Assembly (NCBI RefSeq): GCF_001277345.1
Contig: NZ_LIUT01000001.1
Location: forward strand, 3,320,831 to 3,383,754
DNA from: Paenibacillus solani
Lineage (GTDB): Bacteria > Bacillota > Bacilli > Paenibacillales > Paenibacillaceae
Direction of reading: 5' to 3'
DNA: 62,924 bases
Part shown: one piece after another, positions 41,786-51,230 of the stretch
Position numbering within the stretch: the stretch's first letter is position 1
Layout of the letters: each line of letters opens with the position of its first letter
The notes under the pieces: generated by a model
The model's input: the letters and a program-made list of their open reading frames with translations, nothing else
Databases searched by the model: none
What the model was told of the DNA's origin: nothing
Translations under genes and position numbers: made by a program

Positions 41786-41921
41786 AATGCTTTTGGAATA
41801 ACGCCATTATTTTATATCATAAAAAATATATCAGTATAGGAATTCGTAATCAATTCTATCAAAAGAACGAAGCCGCATCAGATTTCAACCTCATCATCAA
41901 AGCAATTCCAATTCTAATAAC

Positions 41922-41958
41922 AAAACGACCAAACGATTGAAATCTCGCTTGGCCGTTC
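41922..41958 (-). terminator. Terminator of the small secreted-protein gene
   Basis: On the minus strand AACGGCCAAGCGA / TCGTTTGGTCGTT form a 13-bp stem with 8-nt loop followed by TTGTTATT, just after the stop of the gene at 41976. Confidence 0.8.
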
Positions 41959-41975
41959 TCAACCCTAGCATTTCA

Positions 41976-42329
41976 TTAATAAACTTGATTCAAACTAACA
42001 GGTCCGAGACTACCAGAAGAGCCTTGGAATTCACCTTTAACGACATAAGTTCCTGGGCTGAGATAACCTACTGAATACTCGACAGGACTTGGGGTGGTTG
42101 GGCCAATATTCACAGTGGTAGAGAATACTCTACTAAGCTGACCGGATGGTCCTTTGGAATAAAGCGAGAGCTCAACCGTTTCATTCGTAGAACTCCAGAG
42201 GCCAACACTTAATTTATATTGAGCAGATTGGCCAACGTATAAATCATGGGATGTTGCAGTGTAGGCAGCAAATGCGCTAGTAGAAAAAGAAAAACACGCT
42301 AATAATAAGATCAAAACTACTTTTTTCAT
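41976..42329 (-). CDS. Small secreted protein of unknown function
   Basis: A 117-residue protein with a clear Sec signal peptide (residues 1-21, cleavage near AFA-AY). The exported part of about 95 residues is beta-rich and rich in Ser/Gly/Tyr (VGQSAQYKLSVGLWSS, SPGTYVVKGEFQGSSG), suggesting an immunoglobulin-like or C2-like sandwich. RBS AAGGGAGGTG before ATG 42329; flanked by its own terminator. No named family. Confidence 0.85.
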   Translation of the reverse strand: MKKVVLILLLACFSFSTSAFAAYTATSHDLYVGQSAQYKLSVGLWSSTNETVELSLYSKGPSGQLSRVFSTTVNIGPTTPSPVEYSVGYLSPGTYVVKGEFQGSSGSLGPVSLNQVY

Positions 42330-42483
42330 TAATTCACCTCCCTTCTTAACACGAGATGTCAGTAGAGAAAGTGTATGTAATGGTCTCGTTTGAAAAGCAA
42401 TATTTTTACTATTGTATCAAAAATAAGATTGTCTGCATATATATTAAATTTGCAACCATCTACCTATTTCCAATCTTGTCTGC

Positions 42484-43112
42484 CTAACCATATAAATAAT
42501 CGATAAAATTATCAATAAGTTCATTGCTATTATTCACCTTAATTAGCATCTCTTTTAAACCTTCTATAAATCCTTCGAGCAATTCACAAGATTCCTCATC
42601 TATGATTTCCCCATTATATTTTTCCTTTATCAATTCTATTGTAGCTGAAAGGTAATCCAAAAAATCGGAAAAAGAGCGCCTCCCTCATAAGATGCCATGA
42701 CTGGCGATCCTTCTTTATCAGTTACAACTACGATAGGATCATCATTTACATCTGCAATGACGAGCCAAAATGGATTCCAATTTGGATCTTCTTTCCGTTC
42801 TATTCCAATCCACCGAAACCCATCTTGTCTAAGAACAAGATTTTTAGAAGACCAAAGACTAAAAAGTGCATTTCCTAAATCAATCCCCATGCTTTTTAGC
42901 TCATGACCATCATGCTGAACATCACAAATTATTTCACAATGTTCATAAAAATATTTCAACTCAGGAGAAAGATGAATTTTGTCATCTACTTGTAGGTTTA
43001 CAGATTCTGACCTATAACGCACTTTACCTTTCTTAACAACTGGGGATTCTATTTGAGGATATTTATTCATTGTCTCTATAAAATTTAATATCGAATTCTC
43101 TAATTGTTTCAC
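42484..43112 (-). pseudogene. SMI1/KNR4 (SUKH)-family protein, frameshifted
   Basis: GTG 43112 opens a SUKH-type protein: LSPELKYFYEHCE, GIDLGNALFSLWSSKN, then WNPFWLVIADVNDDPIVVVTDKEGSPVMASYEGG. The frame then goes wrong (LFPIFWITFQLQ); the correct continuation is one frame over: SFSDFLDYLSATIELIKEKYNGEIIDEE and on to TAG 42484-42486. An indel near 42660-42668, in a T-rich run, splits the gene. SUKH proteins are often immunity proteins to polymorphic toxins; no toxin gene is adjacent. Confidence 0.78.
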
Positions 43113-43172
43113 AAAAGCTCAATCCTCTCGGTTATGATTTAACAGTCTCATGCGCTAAACGATAATTTTCTT

Positions 43173-43232
43173 AAAAAAACCCCCTCCAAGTAAACTCCAA
43201 TGCGCTAGTTACACGCTGTCTACTTAAAGGGG
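43173..43232 (-). terminator. Terminator of the mur operon
   Basis: On the minus strand CCCCTTTAAGTAGAC pairs with GTTTACTTGGAGGGG across a 25-30 nt loop and is followed by seven T. The region 43233-43412 holds no gene. Confidence 0.65.
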
Positions 43233-43412
43233 ACTCTCCAAACTTTATTTGTTATTTATGCACGTAGAAACGCGGACTGACACTCTTCCGCTAACCCTCT
43301 ACTCAGCAACCTCTTGATTAACTAAAAGTTATGACCAATGTAACCACCGAATATCCGGCATCTTTATCTTAGAGACTCATCTAATCATGCGAGCCATCTA
43401 TAGATGCAGCAT

Positions 43413-44303
43413 TCAATCATTCTTCTCTCGATTACTTCGATCGGTTGTATCAAACTGCTTTAGATCTTGGATCGCATCACTGGTCCTTTGAATTTTGTCG
43501 AGTGAGGTTTCAATATCAATCGATGCGCAAACATAATACAGTACGTCTACAATGAAAAATTGACTATGCTTCGAACCCGTCGCTGCACTTCTGACCTTGG
43601 CTTCTGGAGCTAGGGAAGTAAACAGATTATAGTCGCTGAGTTCTGAAAGCTCACTTTTTCCAAAACCCGTGAAGCTGATCGTCACCAGCCCCATTTTTTT
43701 AGCAAATTTCATGAGCTGGACGACTTCCTTCGTAGCCGCGCTGTAAGAAATCCCTATGAACACGCTGCCCTTAGGCGCATTTGCCATACTCATCGTTAGA
43801 ACGTGAATATCAGACAGCGCATAAACATTCTTTCCTAAACGAAGCCATTTCTGTGCGATGTCCTCCGCTACCAGAGCAGACGCACCTACACCGTAGGCGA
43901 AAATAGCCGGTGCGTTATACAGGTCATGAGCTGTCTTTTCTATCATTTTCGTATCGAGCAGGCCCACTGTATCCCTCAAAGACTGAACCGCGTTGGATAG
44001 AATTTTATCAACCAGATCGGTGGTATTCTCATTTTTGTTTAGATCGTAATAGCCAGATTTTTGGTCCTGGGCTAGATCGGCCGATAACGCCACTTTTAAT
44101 TCCGGGAAGCCCTTCAAGCCTAGGGAGCGACAAAAGCGGACAACGGAAGCACTGCTGGATAGGGAGCGGCTCGCCATCTCCTGAACGGACATAAACATAA
44201 CTTCTTCAGGAACTGACAGGACAAACCTGGCCACCTTCTGCTCGGACTGCGTCAATTTAGGTATCACATTCTCAATTCGTGATAAAATCTGACCAAAACC
44301 CAC
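43413..44303 (-). CDS. murR: MurR/RpiR-family transcriptional regulator
   Basis: A 296-residue RpiR-type regulator. The N-terminal HTH (residues 1-77; VQEMASRSLSSSASVVRFCRSLGLKGFPELK) is followed by a SIS sugar-phosphate-binding domain (about 125-260; AYGVGASALVAEDIAQKWLRLG, then GISYSAATKEVVQLMKFAKK). Last gene of the murQ-murP-mupG-murR cluster, so it most likely senses MurNAc-6-phosphate and represses the operon. GTG 44303 behind GGAGGCG. Confidence 0.9.
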   Translation of the reverse strand: MGFGQILSRIENVIPKLTQSEQKVARFVLSVPEEVMFMSVQEMASRSLSSSASVVRFCRSLGLKGFPELKVALSADLAQDQKSGYYDLNKNENTTDLVDKILSNAVQSLRDTVGLLDTKMIEKTAHDLYNAPAIFAYGVGASALVAEDIAQKWLRLGKNVYALSDIHVLTMSMANAPKGSVFIGISYSAATKEVVQLMKFAKKMGLVTISFTGFGKSELSELSDYNLFTSLAPEAKVRSAATGSKHSQFFIVDVLYYVCASIDIETSLDKIQRTSDAIQDLKQFDTTDRSNREKND

Positions 44304-44349
44304 GCTAACGCCTCCATCTAATCAATTAAAATAGCAATACATTATTATA

Positions 44350-45399
44350 TTATTCCCTATTCGGCTCTCTAGCAACAAAACGGAATGAATAACGCCCTTT
44401 TTGCAAGAATGGCAGTAATGAAAGATCCTCGTCGGTCACATATCCGATTACGTTCACCCGTTCATCAGGAGGCAATGGATTCAGCACCATTTGAAACTCG
44501 CCTTTATAGCGCTTGTAATTATCATTATCCAGGGTCAGTGCTCCCCGAGGCCGCTCTACACAATTCTCCGGAGGAATATCCCCTTTAAAATATCTTCGCG
44601 CATCCTCTGAACGGATTACATCACGCGCGATATCCGGCCGGTTATGATGAGTTTCACTCCACACATGGGACGGCAGCTGTCCCCGGACGCCAACCAGCAC
44701 GCTTCCTTCATGCCAAGACTTAAACTGGGACATGGTCCACTCACTTAGCGATAAATCCCCAATGATGACAAGATCCACGGCTCCTTCAGTATGCAGCTCG
44801 AGAAAGCTTGCAAATGGCGATTGGTAACGATGCTGCTCCAGAGTAGGCAACCCTTCATATAAAGGCCCCCGCAATTGACCGTCACCCGGAACAAAGGCAC
44901 CCACCTTCAGCCCCTGAGATCTTAACCATTCGTTCTGGGATTTGAATGTGCCCCATTCAAGGCCCGTCTCCGGTCGTGGGTAATAATTATGCCAAGCTTC
45001 TAGAGAGGCAAAATCTGCGTTCAAATTTCTAAGCTCGTCCAGAAAGGAAGGATCAATTGTGCTGGCGTTAAGAGAAACCTGCCAATTATGAGTTAGCGCT
45101 GCAATCTCGGCATTTTCCATCCCGTTATCTATTCTCAGTCCTGTGACGCCCTGCTGCTTCAACTGATCCAGCGTGAAGTTTTCAAAAGTTCTTGGGGACA
45201 CATCCACCATCAATTCCATCTTATGCTCCTCAGCAAATCGACCGATTTGCCCTAGCGGATCCATAAGATTCTCTGCCGCTTCCTCGGGAATCTGCAATGA
45301 AGTGAATATCGTATCAAACCCGTATGGTCGCATGAAAGCCAAGTATTCTATAGTACGGTCTATGCTTTGTTCTGTCAATGAAACAAGTACTCCAGCCAT
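44350..45399 (-). CDS. mupG: MupG-family (DUF871) 6-phospho-N-acetylmuramidase-like protein
   Basis: A 349-residue DUF871 protein: an N-terminal TIM-barrel (GVLVSLTEQ, FTSLQIPEE, ELMVDVSPRTF, GLRIDNG, NASTID) and a C-terminal beta domain with RGALTLDNDNYKRYKGEFQMVL. MupG hydrolyses MurNAc-6P-GlcNAc disaccharide in the cytoplasm of Bacillota. Its position in the MurNAc operon fits. RBS AAAAGGAG before ATG 45399. Confidence 0.92.
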   Translation of the reverse strand: MAGVLVSLTEQSIDRTIEYLAFMRPYGFDTIFTSLQIPEEAAENLMDPLGQIGRFAEEHKMELMVDVSPRTFENFTLDQLKQQGVTGLRIDNGMENAEIAALTHNWQVSLNASTIDPSFLDELRNLNADFASLEAWHNYYPRPETGLEWGTFKSQNEWLRSQGLKVGAFVPGDGQLRGPLYEGLPTLEQHRYQSPFASFLELHTEGAVDLVIIGDLSLSEWTMSQFKSWHEGSVLVGVRGQLPSHVWSETHHNRPDIARDVIRSEDARRYFKGDIPPENCVERPRGALTLDNDNYKRYKGEFQMVLNPLPPDERVNVIGYVTDEDLSLLPFLQKGRYSFRFVAREPNRE

Positions 45400-45447
45400 G
45401 GTTCCAAAACTCCTTTTAGTTCATCGTATGTTTAGAGTTCAATAGTT

Positions 45448-46905
45448 TTAAGCTTCTTTAGGCAATCTTGCTTCTTTAGGTACGCCGAAAAAGTAAGTGC
45501 ACAGAAACCCAAAGAAATATGCTGTGATAAGGCCGAGCAAGTATATCCACCATTTACCGTCTGCGATCAAGAGAAGCATTTCGATCCCTGATGCTCCGAT
45601 AGCAATGGCTCCAACATTACCGAAATAGCCAATCACGGCCCCGCCAAATCCTGCACCCAAACATGCTGTGACAAATGGCTTGCCCAAAGGAAGAGTTACA
45701 CCGTAAATAAGCGGCTCGCCGATTCCCATTACCCCAACAGGCAAGGCACCTTTGATGATATTGATAAGCGGTTTATTCTTGTAGCAGCGAACCCACAGCG
45801 CAAGTGCTGCACCAACCTGCCCAGCGCCTGCCATAGCCAGGATTGGCAGCAGTATAGTAACTCCAGTCTGATTGATAAGCTCAATATGAATCGGAGTCAT
45901 AATATGATGCATTCCGAGCATAACCATCACCAGCCAAATTCCGCCTAACAAGAATCCGGATAGTGCCCCTCCAACGGCTAGAATCCAGTTAACCGCTATC
46001 AACAGATAACTTGCAATAAAGCCAGCAAATGGCATAATGACGAAGATGGTCAACAGACCAGTTACCAACACGCTAATGAAGGAGGTTACAATGAGATCGA
46101 TCGAATTCGGAATAACTTTATGCAGCTTTTTCTCGATTAGAGATAATATCCATACAGCCAGAACAACGCCGATGATCCCGCCTTGTCCAGCAATGAGTGG
46201 ATCGCCTGTAAACAAGTTGATAATGGGGAGCTCTGCACTCGCACCTGTAAGCAGCGTTGCTCCCCCAATGATTCCCCCCAGTGATGGACTTGCGCCAAAT
46301 TCTCTGGCCGAGTTAATCCCTACAAAAATCGCCATATAGGAGAATATCCCGTTCTTGATCACATTCAGGATGAGGCTAAATTGCTGCCAGCCATCACCGG
46401 ACAGATGACCGGATGTGATTAAGTTGGCAATAACGGCAGTGATTCCTGCTAACAAGCCAGCTGCCACGAAAGCTGGGGCCAAAGGAATAAAAATATGTGA
46501 AATCGATTTCAAAAAATTTTTAATCGGTGTATTATTCCGTTCCTTATACTTCTTCTTATTTTCAGACGCTAATTGGGAGGCTTTCATTCTATTGCTCGTT
46601 TGTTCACGGTCTATATTGGAATTCGGAGCATTCAATGGAATTTCTTCGCCCATCTCTACTCCGCTAATATTCGCTATTACCAGTGCAACCTTGCCGACCA
46701 GGCCTGGTCCTACGATGACCTGAAGCGTAGACTCGACAATAACGCCCATCACACCAGGCACTTTTTTCAACTGTTCGATGTCAGCTGCTTCCAAATCTCT
46801 CAAAGTAAGACGGACACGAGTCATACAATGTGTTACCTTTTCGACGTTTTGAATTCCGCCAATTGTATCTAGTATACCTAAAGCCAAATCTTTTTCTTTA
46901 GCCAT
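45448..46905 (-). CDS. murP: PTS N-acetylmuramic acid transporter, EIIBC
   Basis: A 485-residue EIIBC protein from ATG 46905 (AAAGGAGA; a longer frame overlaps murQ). The EIIB domain (residues 1-90) has the phospho-cysteine site THCMTRVRLTL. The EIIC domain (about 120-470) contains some ten membrane segments and the GIGEPLIYGVTLP signature. It imports and phosphorylates MurNAc (or MurNAc-GlcNAc). There is no EIIA domain, so an EIIA from another system is used. Starts 14 bp after the end of murQ. Confidence 0.93.
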   Translation of the reverse strand: MAKEKDLALGILDTIGGIQNVEKVTHCMTRVRLTLRDLEAADIEQLKKVPGVMGVIVESTLQVIVGPGLVGKVALVIANISGVEMGEEIPLNAPNSNIDREQTSNRMKASQLASENKKKYKERNNTPIKNFLKSISHIFIPLAPAFVAAGLLAGITAVIANLITSGHLSGDGWQQFSLILNVIKNGIFSYMAIFVGINSAREFGASPSLGGIIGGATLLTGASAELPIINLFTGDPLIAGQGGIIGVVLAVWILSLIEKKLHKVIPNSIDLIVTSFISVLVTGLLTIFVIMPFAGFIASYLLIAVNWILAVGGALSGFLLGGIWLVMVMLGMHHIMTPIHIELINQTGVTILLPILAMAGAGQVGAALALWVRCYKNKPLINIIKGALPVGVMGIGEPLIYGVTLPLGKPFVTACLGAGFGGAVIGYFGNVGAIAIGASGIEMLLLIADGKWWIYLLGLITAYFFGFLCTYFFGVPKEARLPKEA

Positions 46906-46918
46906 GTTGATGTCTCCT

Positions 46919-47812
46919 TTAATTTGATTGTATGGCCCGCTGTACAAAACCCTCCGACTGATCCAGCTTTATCTTAGCTTCTGCATAGTTTAAGCCCGTA
47001 AGAATCATAATCACTGCTACCTTCACATGCTGATGACTCATTTCATAGTATTTGGTAGCGGTTTCGTAATCACAGTCCGTAATCTCTTGGATCATAGTTT
47101 TTGCCCGCTCTACTAATTTTTCATTCGTAGGCTGAACATCCACCATCAAGTTGCTGAACGATTTGCCAATACCGATCATGGCAGCTGTGGAAATCATATT
47201 CAGCACCATTTTTTGGGCGGTTCCAGCTTTAAGCCGGGTCGAGCCGGTCAATATTTCCGGACCGGTTACAATTTCAATCGAGTGCTTGGCATATTTACTA
47301 ATTTCGGCATCTTCGTTGCATGCCAGACTTCCTGTTGTCGCTCCAATCCGGCTCGCATATTGCAATGCGCCAATGACATAGGGAGTTCGACCGCTGGCAG
47401 CAATACCGATAACTGTATCTTTGTCACTTAAATTCAGTTTCGCCAGATCTTCCTCCCCTTGTTCCAGCGAATCCTCTGCTCCTTCTACAGCGAAGCGAAT
47501 AGCTTCCTCTCCGCCGGCAATCACACCTTGAACCATGCTCGGATCGGTACCAAAAGTGGGAACGCATTCAACCGCATCCAAAATCCCCATCCGACCACTA
47601 GTACCAGCCCCTATATAGATGAGTCGGCCACCCTGTTTAAAGCTATGAATCACACATTCCGTTACACGCTCGATCTCGTTCAATTTCTCTCTGATCAATA
47701 AAGATACTTTCTCATCCTCCTCCTGCATGAGTCTAAGGACCGAAAGTGTTGGCAGCTGGTCCAAATCCATCGTGAGTAGATTTCTTTTCTCTGTTTGCAA
47801 GTCATGCAGCAC
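46919..47812 (-). CDS. murQ: N-acetylmuramic acid-6-phosphate etherase
   Basis: A 297-residue MurQ: SIS-fold enzyme with GAGTSGRMGILDAVECVPTFG, AGGEEAIRFAVEGAEDS and STRLKAGTAQKMVLNMISTA motifs. It cleaves the lactyl ether of MurNAc-6P to give GlcNAc-6P, which then goes to NagA (55222). GTG 47812 behind GGAGGAG. First gene of the operon. Confidence 0.96.
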   Translation of the reverse strand: MLHDLQTEKRNLLTMDLDQLPTLSVLRLMQEEDEKVSLLIREKLNEIERVTECVIHSFKQGGRLIYIGAGTSGRMGILDAVECVPTFGTDPSMVQGVIAGGEEAIRFAVEGAEDSLEQGEEDLAKLNLSDKDTVIGIAASGRTPYVIGALQYASRIGATTGSLACNEDAEISKYAKHSIEIVTGPEILTGSTRLKAGTAQKMVLNMISTAAMIGIGKSFSNLMVDVQPTNEKLVERAKTMIQEITDCDYETATKYYEMSHQHVKVAVIMILTGLNYAEAKIKLDQSEGFVQRAIQSN

Positions 47813-47839
47813 TCTATCATCTCCTCCTCTATCTGATAC

Positions 47840-47930
47840 TAGTGTATAAGATTAGAAATAAAATTACAATATTAATATTAGATTAAGTAATATTATTTCA
47901 ATATTATATCGAAAAATGGCGCCTCTATCC
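47840..47930 (-). promoter_or_regulatory. mur operon promoter with AT-rich palindromes
   Basis: The 90 bp before murQ contain repeated AATATT palindromes (AATATTGAAATAATATT and TAATATTAATATT) and a possible TTGTAA / TATACA pair near the gene. The palindromes are good candidates for MurR operators; exact promoter uncertain. Confidence 0.45.
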
Positions 47931-48021
47931 CGCTGCCTATCATTATCACTACCGCATTCTATCATTATCAAATAGCGAGGCCAAAGAATGAACTTCAAAC
48001 ATAGCATTGAATGTAAACCAC

Positions 48022-48053
48022 AAAAAAGCCTGATCCATCAAGGATCAGGCTTT
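48022..48053 (-). terminator. Terminator of nrdJ
   Basis: AAGCCTGATCC / GGATCAGGCTT stem of 11 bp with a TTGAT loop; on the minus strand followed by TTTTTT. Confidence 0.85.
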
Positions 48054-48157
48054 GATTATTATATTCAAAGTATGTGACAGTTCATTTCAACTTCTATAAC
48101 TCTGAAAAATTAGTTACAACTCCCACTTCGGTTCTGTTGATTAACAAAGTACTTCTA

Positions 48158-50812
48158 TTATGAACACTTGCTATATCCGCAATTCCCACAGGTCTTGCAT
48201 CCCTCGATGTTAATCAAGGATGCGCCCCCGCAAGAAGGGCATAGATCCAGCGACATGGAGCTGCCGCCTGTGTTGGAGCCATAACCGCCACCGTATCCCG
48301 CAGCAGCTGTCGCCCCGGCTTCACCTGCATCCGCAGGTATCATCGTGGCTGCGACCGGTGCCGGATCATGGTCATGATCCAACTCGGCGTTGTTCGCCAC
48401 GTGCGTTTCGAGCGCCTTCGCCACGGCATCTGCGATGGACTCCACGCGGTTCGCACCGAAGCCGATCGCGCCGGTTCCGCCGATGCCCTTGAGGTGCTTG
48501 ATCAGCAGCTCCACCTTGTTGCCATGGTCCCCGTAACGGAGGAACAGCGAGCAGACGCGGCCCAAGGCTTCCGCCATCGCGAATACATCCGATCCGGCTT
48601 TGCCGACGTTCAGGAAGATTTCGCTTGGAATGCCGTCCAAATCGTTAATCGTAATGTACGCCATGCCAAATGGCGTGTTCATTTTATAGGTTGCACCGCG
48701 AAGAACTTGCGGACGCTTCTTGTATTGCTTATCCAGCCCGCTCTTGCTCGCTGGAGATACTGCCACGCTTGCAGCAGCTGGCTCTACGCTAGTCGCATCC
48801 TCTGCGGATTGCCCTACAGCACTTTGTTCCAGCGCTGTGTCTTCTGCAGAAGCTGTTGTCGCTTCGGAGGCTTTATCTTCTTTTTTCTCCGTTTGCAGCA
48901 CCTGCACATCGCGGCTTCCGTCGCGGTAGATCGTTACGCCTTTACATCCCAGATCGAATGCCAGCTCATACAGGCGTTTCGTATCTTCCACTGTGAAGTC
49001 GGACGGACAGTTCGCTGTCTTCGAGATGGAGCTGTCCACCCAGCGCTGAATCGCTGCTTGCACGCGGATATGATCCTCAGCGGACAGGGTCATCGCAGTA
49101 ACATAATAGTCCGGAAGCTCTTCCCCCGGATGGCTGTCCAGCCAATCCTGCGCAATCGGCACGAACTGCTCGTCGAAGCCCAGACGGCTTTGACGGAAGT
49201 ATTTGAAGGCGAAGTACGGCTCGATACCTGTGGACGTTCCAACCATTGTACCCGTGCTGCCCGTTGGCGCTTGAGTAATGACGGTTACGTTACGTGCACC
49301 CTTTTCACGTACCGCTTCAGCAACTTCCGGATACACTTCAGCCATATTTTTCATGAAGCCGCTTTGCAAATAGAGCTCAGCGTCGAATGCCTGGAAGGAA
49401 CCCTTCTCCTCTGCAATATCAGCAGAAGCGAGATACGCTTCGCGTGCGATGAAGCCATACAGCTTATCCAGGAACTCCAATGATTCCGGGCTGCCGTAAC
49501 GGATGTTCAGCTTGATCATCAGCTCAGCCAAACCCATTGTGCCAAGACCAACGCGGCGCTCTTTCTTCTGGTTCAATTCGTTTTCTTCAAAATGGTACGG
49601 CGTCCGGTCAATGACGTTATCCAGGAAACGCACGGAATAACGCGTGGTCGTCGCCAGTTCATCCCAGGCAACATCATGATTCGCTTCGTCATAGAACTTC
49701 GACAGGTTCATCGCGGACAGGTTGCACACGCCCCAGCCTGGAAGTCCTTGCTCACCGCAAGGGTTCGTACAGATGATCGGGTTGAAATACCAGCTGTTGG
49801 ACATCTGATTATAGTATTCCATGAAGACAACGCCCGGCTCTGCCGATTTCCAGGCGGATTCGATGATCGTATGCCATACCTCGCGTGCTCTGACCGTTTT
49901 GTATGGAATGATAGCGTGTCCGGCTTTTTTCCATTTATCCAGGTCGCCATCCCACAGCTCATCATAATCGGGATCTGTGGTATCCGGGAATACGAGCTCC
50001 CAGTCCAAATCTTCCTTTACAGCCTTCATGAAATCGTTGCTGACGCATACAGACAGGTTCGCATTCGTAACTTGTCCCATCGTCTGCTTCACGGTGATGA
50101 AATCCTCCACGTCCGGATGCCAATCGTTAATCATCAGCATCAGCGCACCGCGGCGGCTACCGCCCTGCTCAATCAGGCCTGTTGTATAACTGAACAATCC
50201 GCCCCAGGATACTGCACCGCTTGAAGATCCGTTTACACCCTTGACGATCGCGCGTCGTGGACGCAGGGAAGACAAGTTAATGCCTACACCGCCGCCGCGT
50301 GCCATAATCTCCGTCATTTCAGTCAAGGTTTCCATTATACCGCCCCGGCTGTCCTTCGGCGAAGGAATAACGTAGCAGTTAAACAGCGTCAACTCATCGC
50401 TTGCGCCCGCTCCAGCGGCAATCCGTCCCCCCGGTACAAGCTTCCAATCATCCAGAATTTCACGGAATTTTCCGCGCCACTCTTCCTGCAGTTCCGGCGT
50501 TGCCTCTACCGATGACATGGCAGCCGCGAGTCGATCCCACATTTCTTCCGGTGTTTTCTCGATGGTTAACGTCAGCTTCTCCACATCCGATTCGACAAGC
50601 TCGCCCTTTCGTGTTTTCACTGTGACCTTGCGGCCTTCGCGCTTCACGATTTCGCCAACTTCCTTTGTCGGAAATTTAGGATCATCCTTCGTCAGAACGA
50701 GCACCACATCGCCAATCTTCGCATTGTTGGTGTCCGCATCCTTCCAGGCATACCGGTCCAAAAAGATCTTCTCACTTAAACCTTCCAGCCGCTGATTATG
50801 CATCGTACTCAA
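48158..50812 (-). CDS. nrdJ: Adenosylcobalamin-dependent ribonucleotide reductase (class II)
   Basis: About 884 residues. The TTG at 50812, nine bases after GGAGG, is preferred; the next ATG is 50803. Catalytic-barrel motifs are visible: LFNCYVIPSP, GGGVGINLSSLRP, NPCGEQ (active Cys and Glu), and APTGSTGTMVGTSTGIEP. The C-terminal part has an Ala/Ser/Glu linker and a zinc ribbon (CPSCGG...CKTCGNCGYSKC) involved in re-reduction. It makes dNTP precursors using B12. Two NrdR boxes upstream indicate repression by NrdR. Confidence 0.96.
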   Translation of the reverse strand: MSTMHNQRLEGLSEKIFLDRYAWKDADTNNAKIGDVVLVLTKDDPKFPTKEVGEIVKREGRKVTVKTRKGELVESDVEKLTLTIEKTPEEMWDRLAAAMSSVEATPELQEEWRGKFREILDDWKLVPGGRIAAGAGASDELTLFNCYVIPSPKDSRGGIMETLTEMTEIMARGGGVGINLSSLRPRRAIVKGVNGSSSGAVSWGGLFSYTTGLIEQGGSRRGALMLMINDWHPDVEDFITVKQTMGQVTNANLSVCVSNDFMKAVKEDLDWELVFPDTTDPDYDELWDGDLDKWKKAGHAIIPYKTVRAREVWHTIIESAWKSAEPGVVFMEYYNQMSNSWYFNPIICTNPCGEQGLPGWGVCNLSAMNLSKFYDEANHDVAWDELATTTRYSVRFLDNVIDRTPYHFEENELNQKKERRVGLGTMGLAELMIKLNIRYGSPESLEFLDKLYGFIAREAYLASADIAEEKGSFQAFDAELYLQSGFMKNMAEVYPEVAEAVREKGARNVTVITQAPTGSTGTMVGTSTGIEPYFAFKYFRQSRLGFDEQFVPIAQDWLDSHPGEELPDYYVTAMTLSAEDHIRVQAAIQRWVDSSISKTANCPSDFTVEDTKRLYELAFDLGCKGVTIYRDGSRDVQVLQTEKKEDKASEATTASAEDTALEQSAVGQSAEDATSVEPAAASVAVSPASKSGLDKQYKKRPQVLRGATYKMNTPFGMAYITINDLDGIPSEIFLNVGKAGSDVFAMAEALGRVCSLFLRYGDHGNKVELLIKHLKGIGGTGAIGFGANRVESIADAVAKALETHVANNAELDHDHDPAPVAATMIPADAGEAGATAAAGYGGGYGSNTGGSSMSLDLCPSCGGASLINIEGCKTCGNCGYSKCS

Positions 50813-50921
50813 GAGCAACTACCTCCTATATAAAATAAAAATAAAATAGATTCTGCTAGCATTGCGTTCACCAACAACATAACCTGTTATGTAGCCGATC
50901 AAACATGCAATAGCACTAGAT

Positions 50922-50937
50922 ACACCATATATAGTGC
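50922..50937. promoter_or_regulatory. NrdR box 1
   Basis: acaccatatatagtgc, a palindrome close to the NrdR consensus ACACWATATATWGTGT. Lies downstream of the presumed -10 of nrdJ. Confidence 0.75.
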
Positions 50938-50946
50938 TGTTTTTTC

Positions 50947-50952
50947 ATTATA
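50947..50952 (-). promoter_or_regulatory. -10 element of nrdJ promoter
   Basis: Perfect TATAAT on the minus strand between the two NrdR boxes. NrdR box 2 covers the spacer, so NrdR binding would block RNA polymerase. Confidence 0.6.
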
Positions 50953-50954
50953 CT

Positions 50955-50969
50955 ACACTATATATAGGA
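50955..50969. promoter_or_regulatory. NrdR box 2
   Basis: acactatatatagga, 33 bp from box 1 (three helical turns), the usual spacing for cooperative NrdR binding. Confidence 0.75.
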
Positions 50970-51230
50970 TAACTATGCCGATAATGTGAAAATTAAGACG
51001 CCCATTTCAAGGTCCTCCCGCAAGCTTCCGCTTTCTTCCTCTTGCTCTCTTTTTTTGCTATTCCCTATGAAAAAAAAGGATGAAAATATACAATTCCAGC
51101 AGCCGTGCGTCCTATAAGGTATTCCGAGGCTTCCGAATTCGTGCAAGGTTATGAAGACTTCTTTTTTCGTCCATACTACAAATACGCCGCTTGGCCCGGA
51201 ATGGAATACTTACAACAGGAGGAGATCGAC

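Noticed and set aside
41724..41975. LexA/SOS box controlling the recombinase
   Set aside because: No CGAAC-N4-GTTCG type sequence seen in the leader or near the -10 candidate.
48368..49483. Long plus-strand ORFs of 371 and 210 codons within nrdJ
   Set aside because: They are antisense shadows of a GC-rich, highly conserved gene and have no family pattern or RBS.
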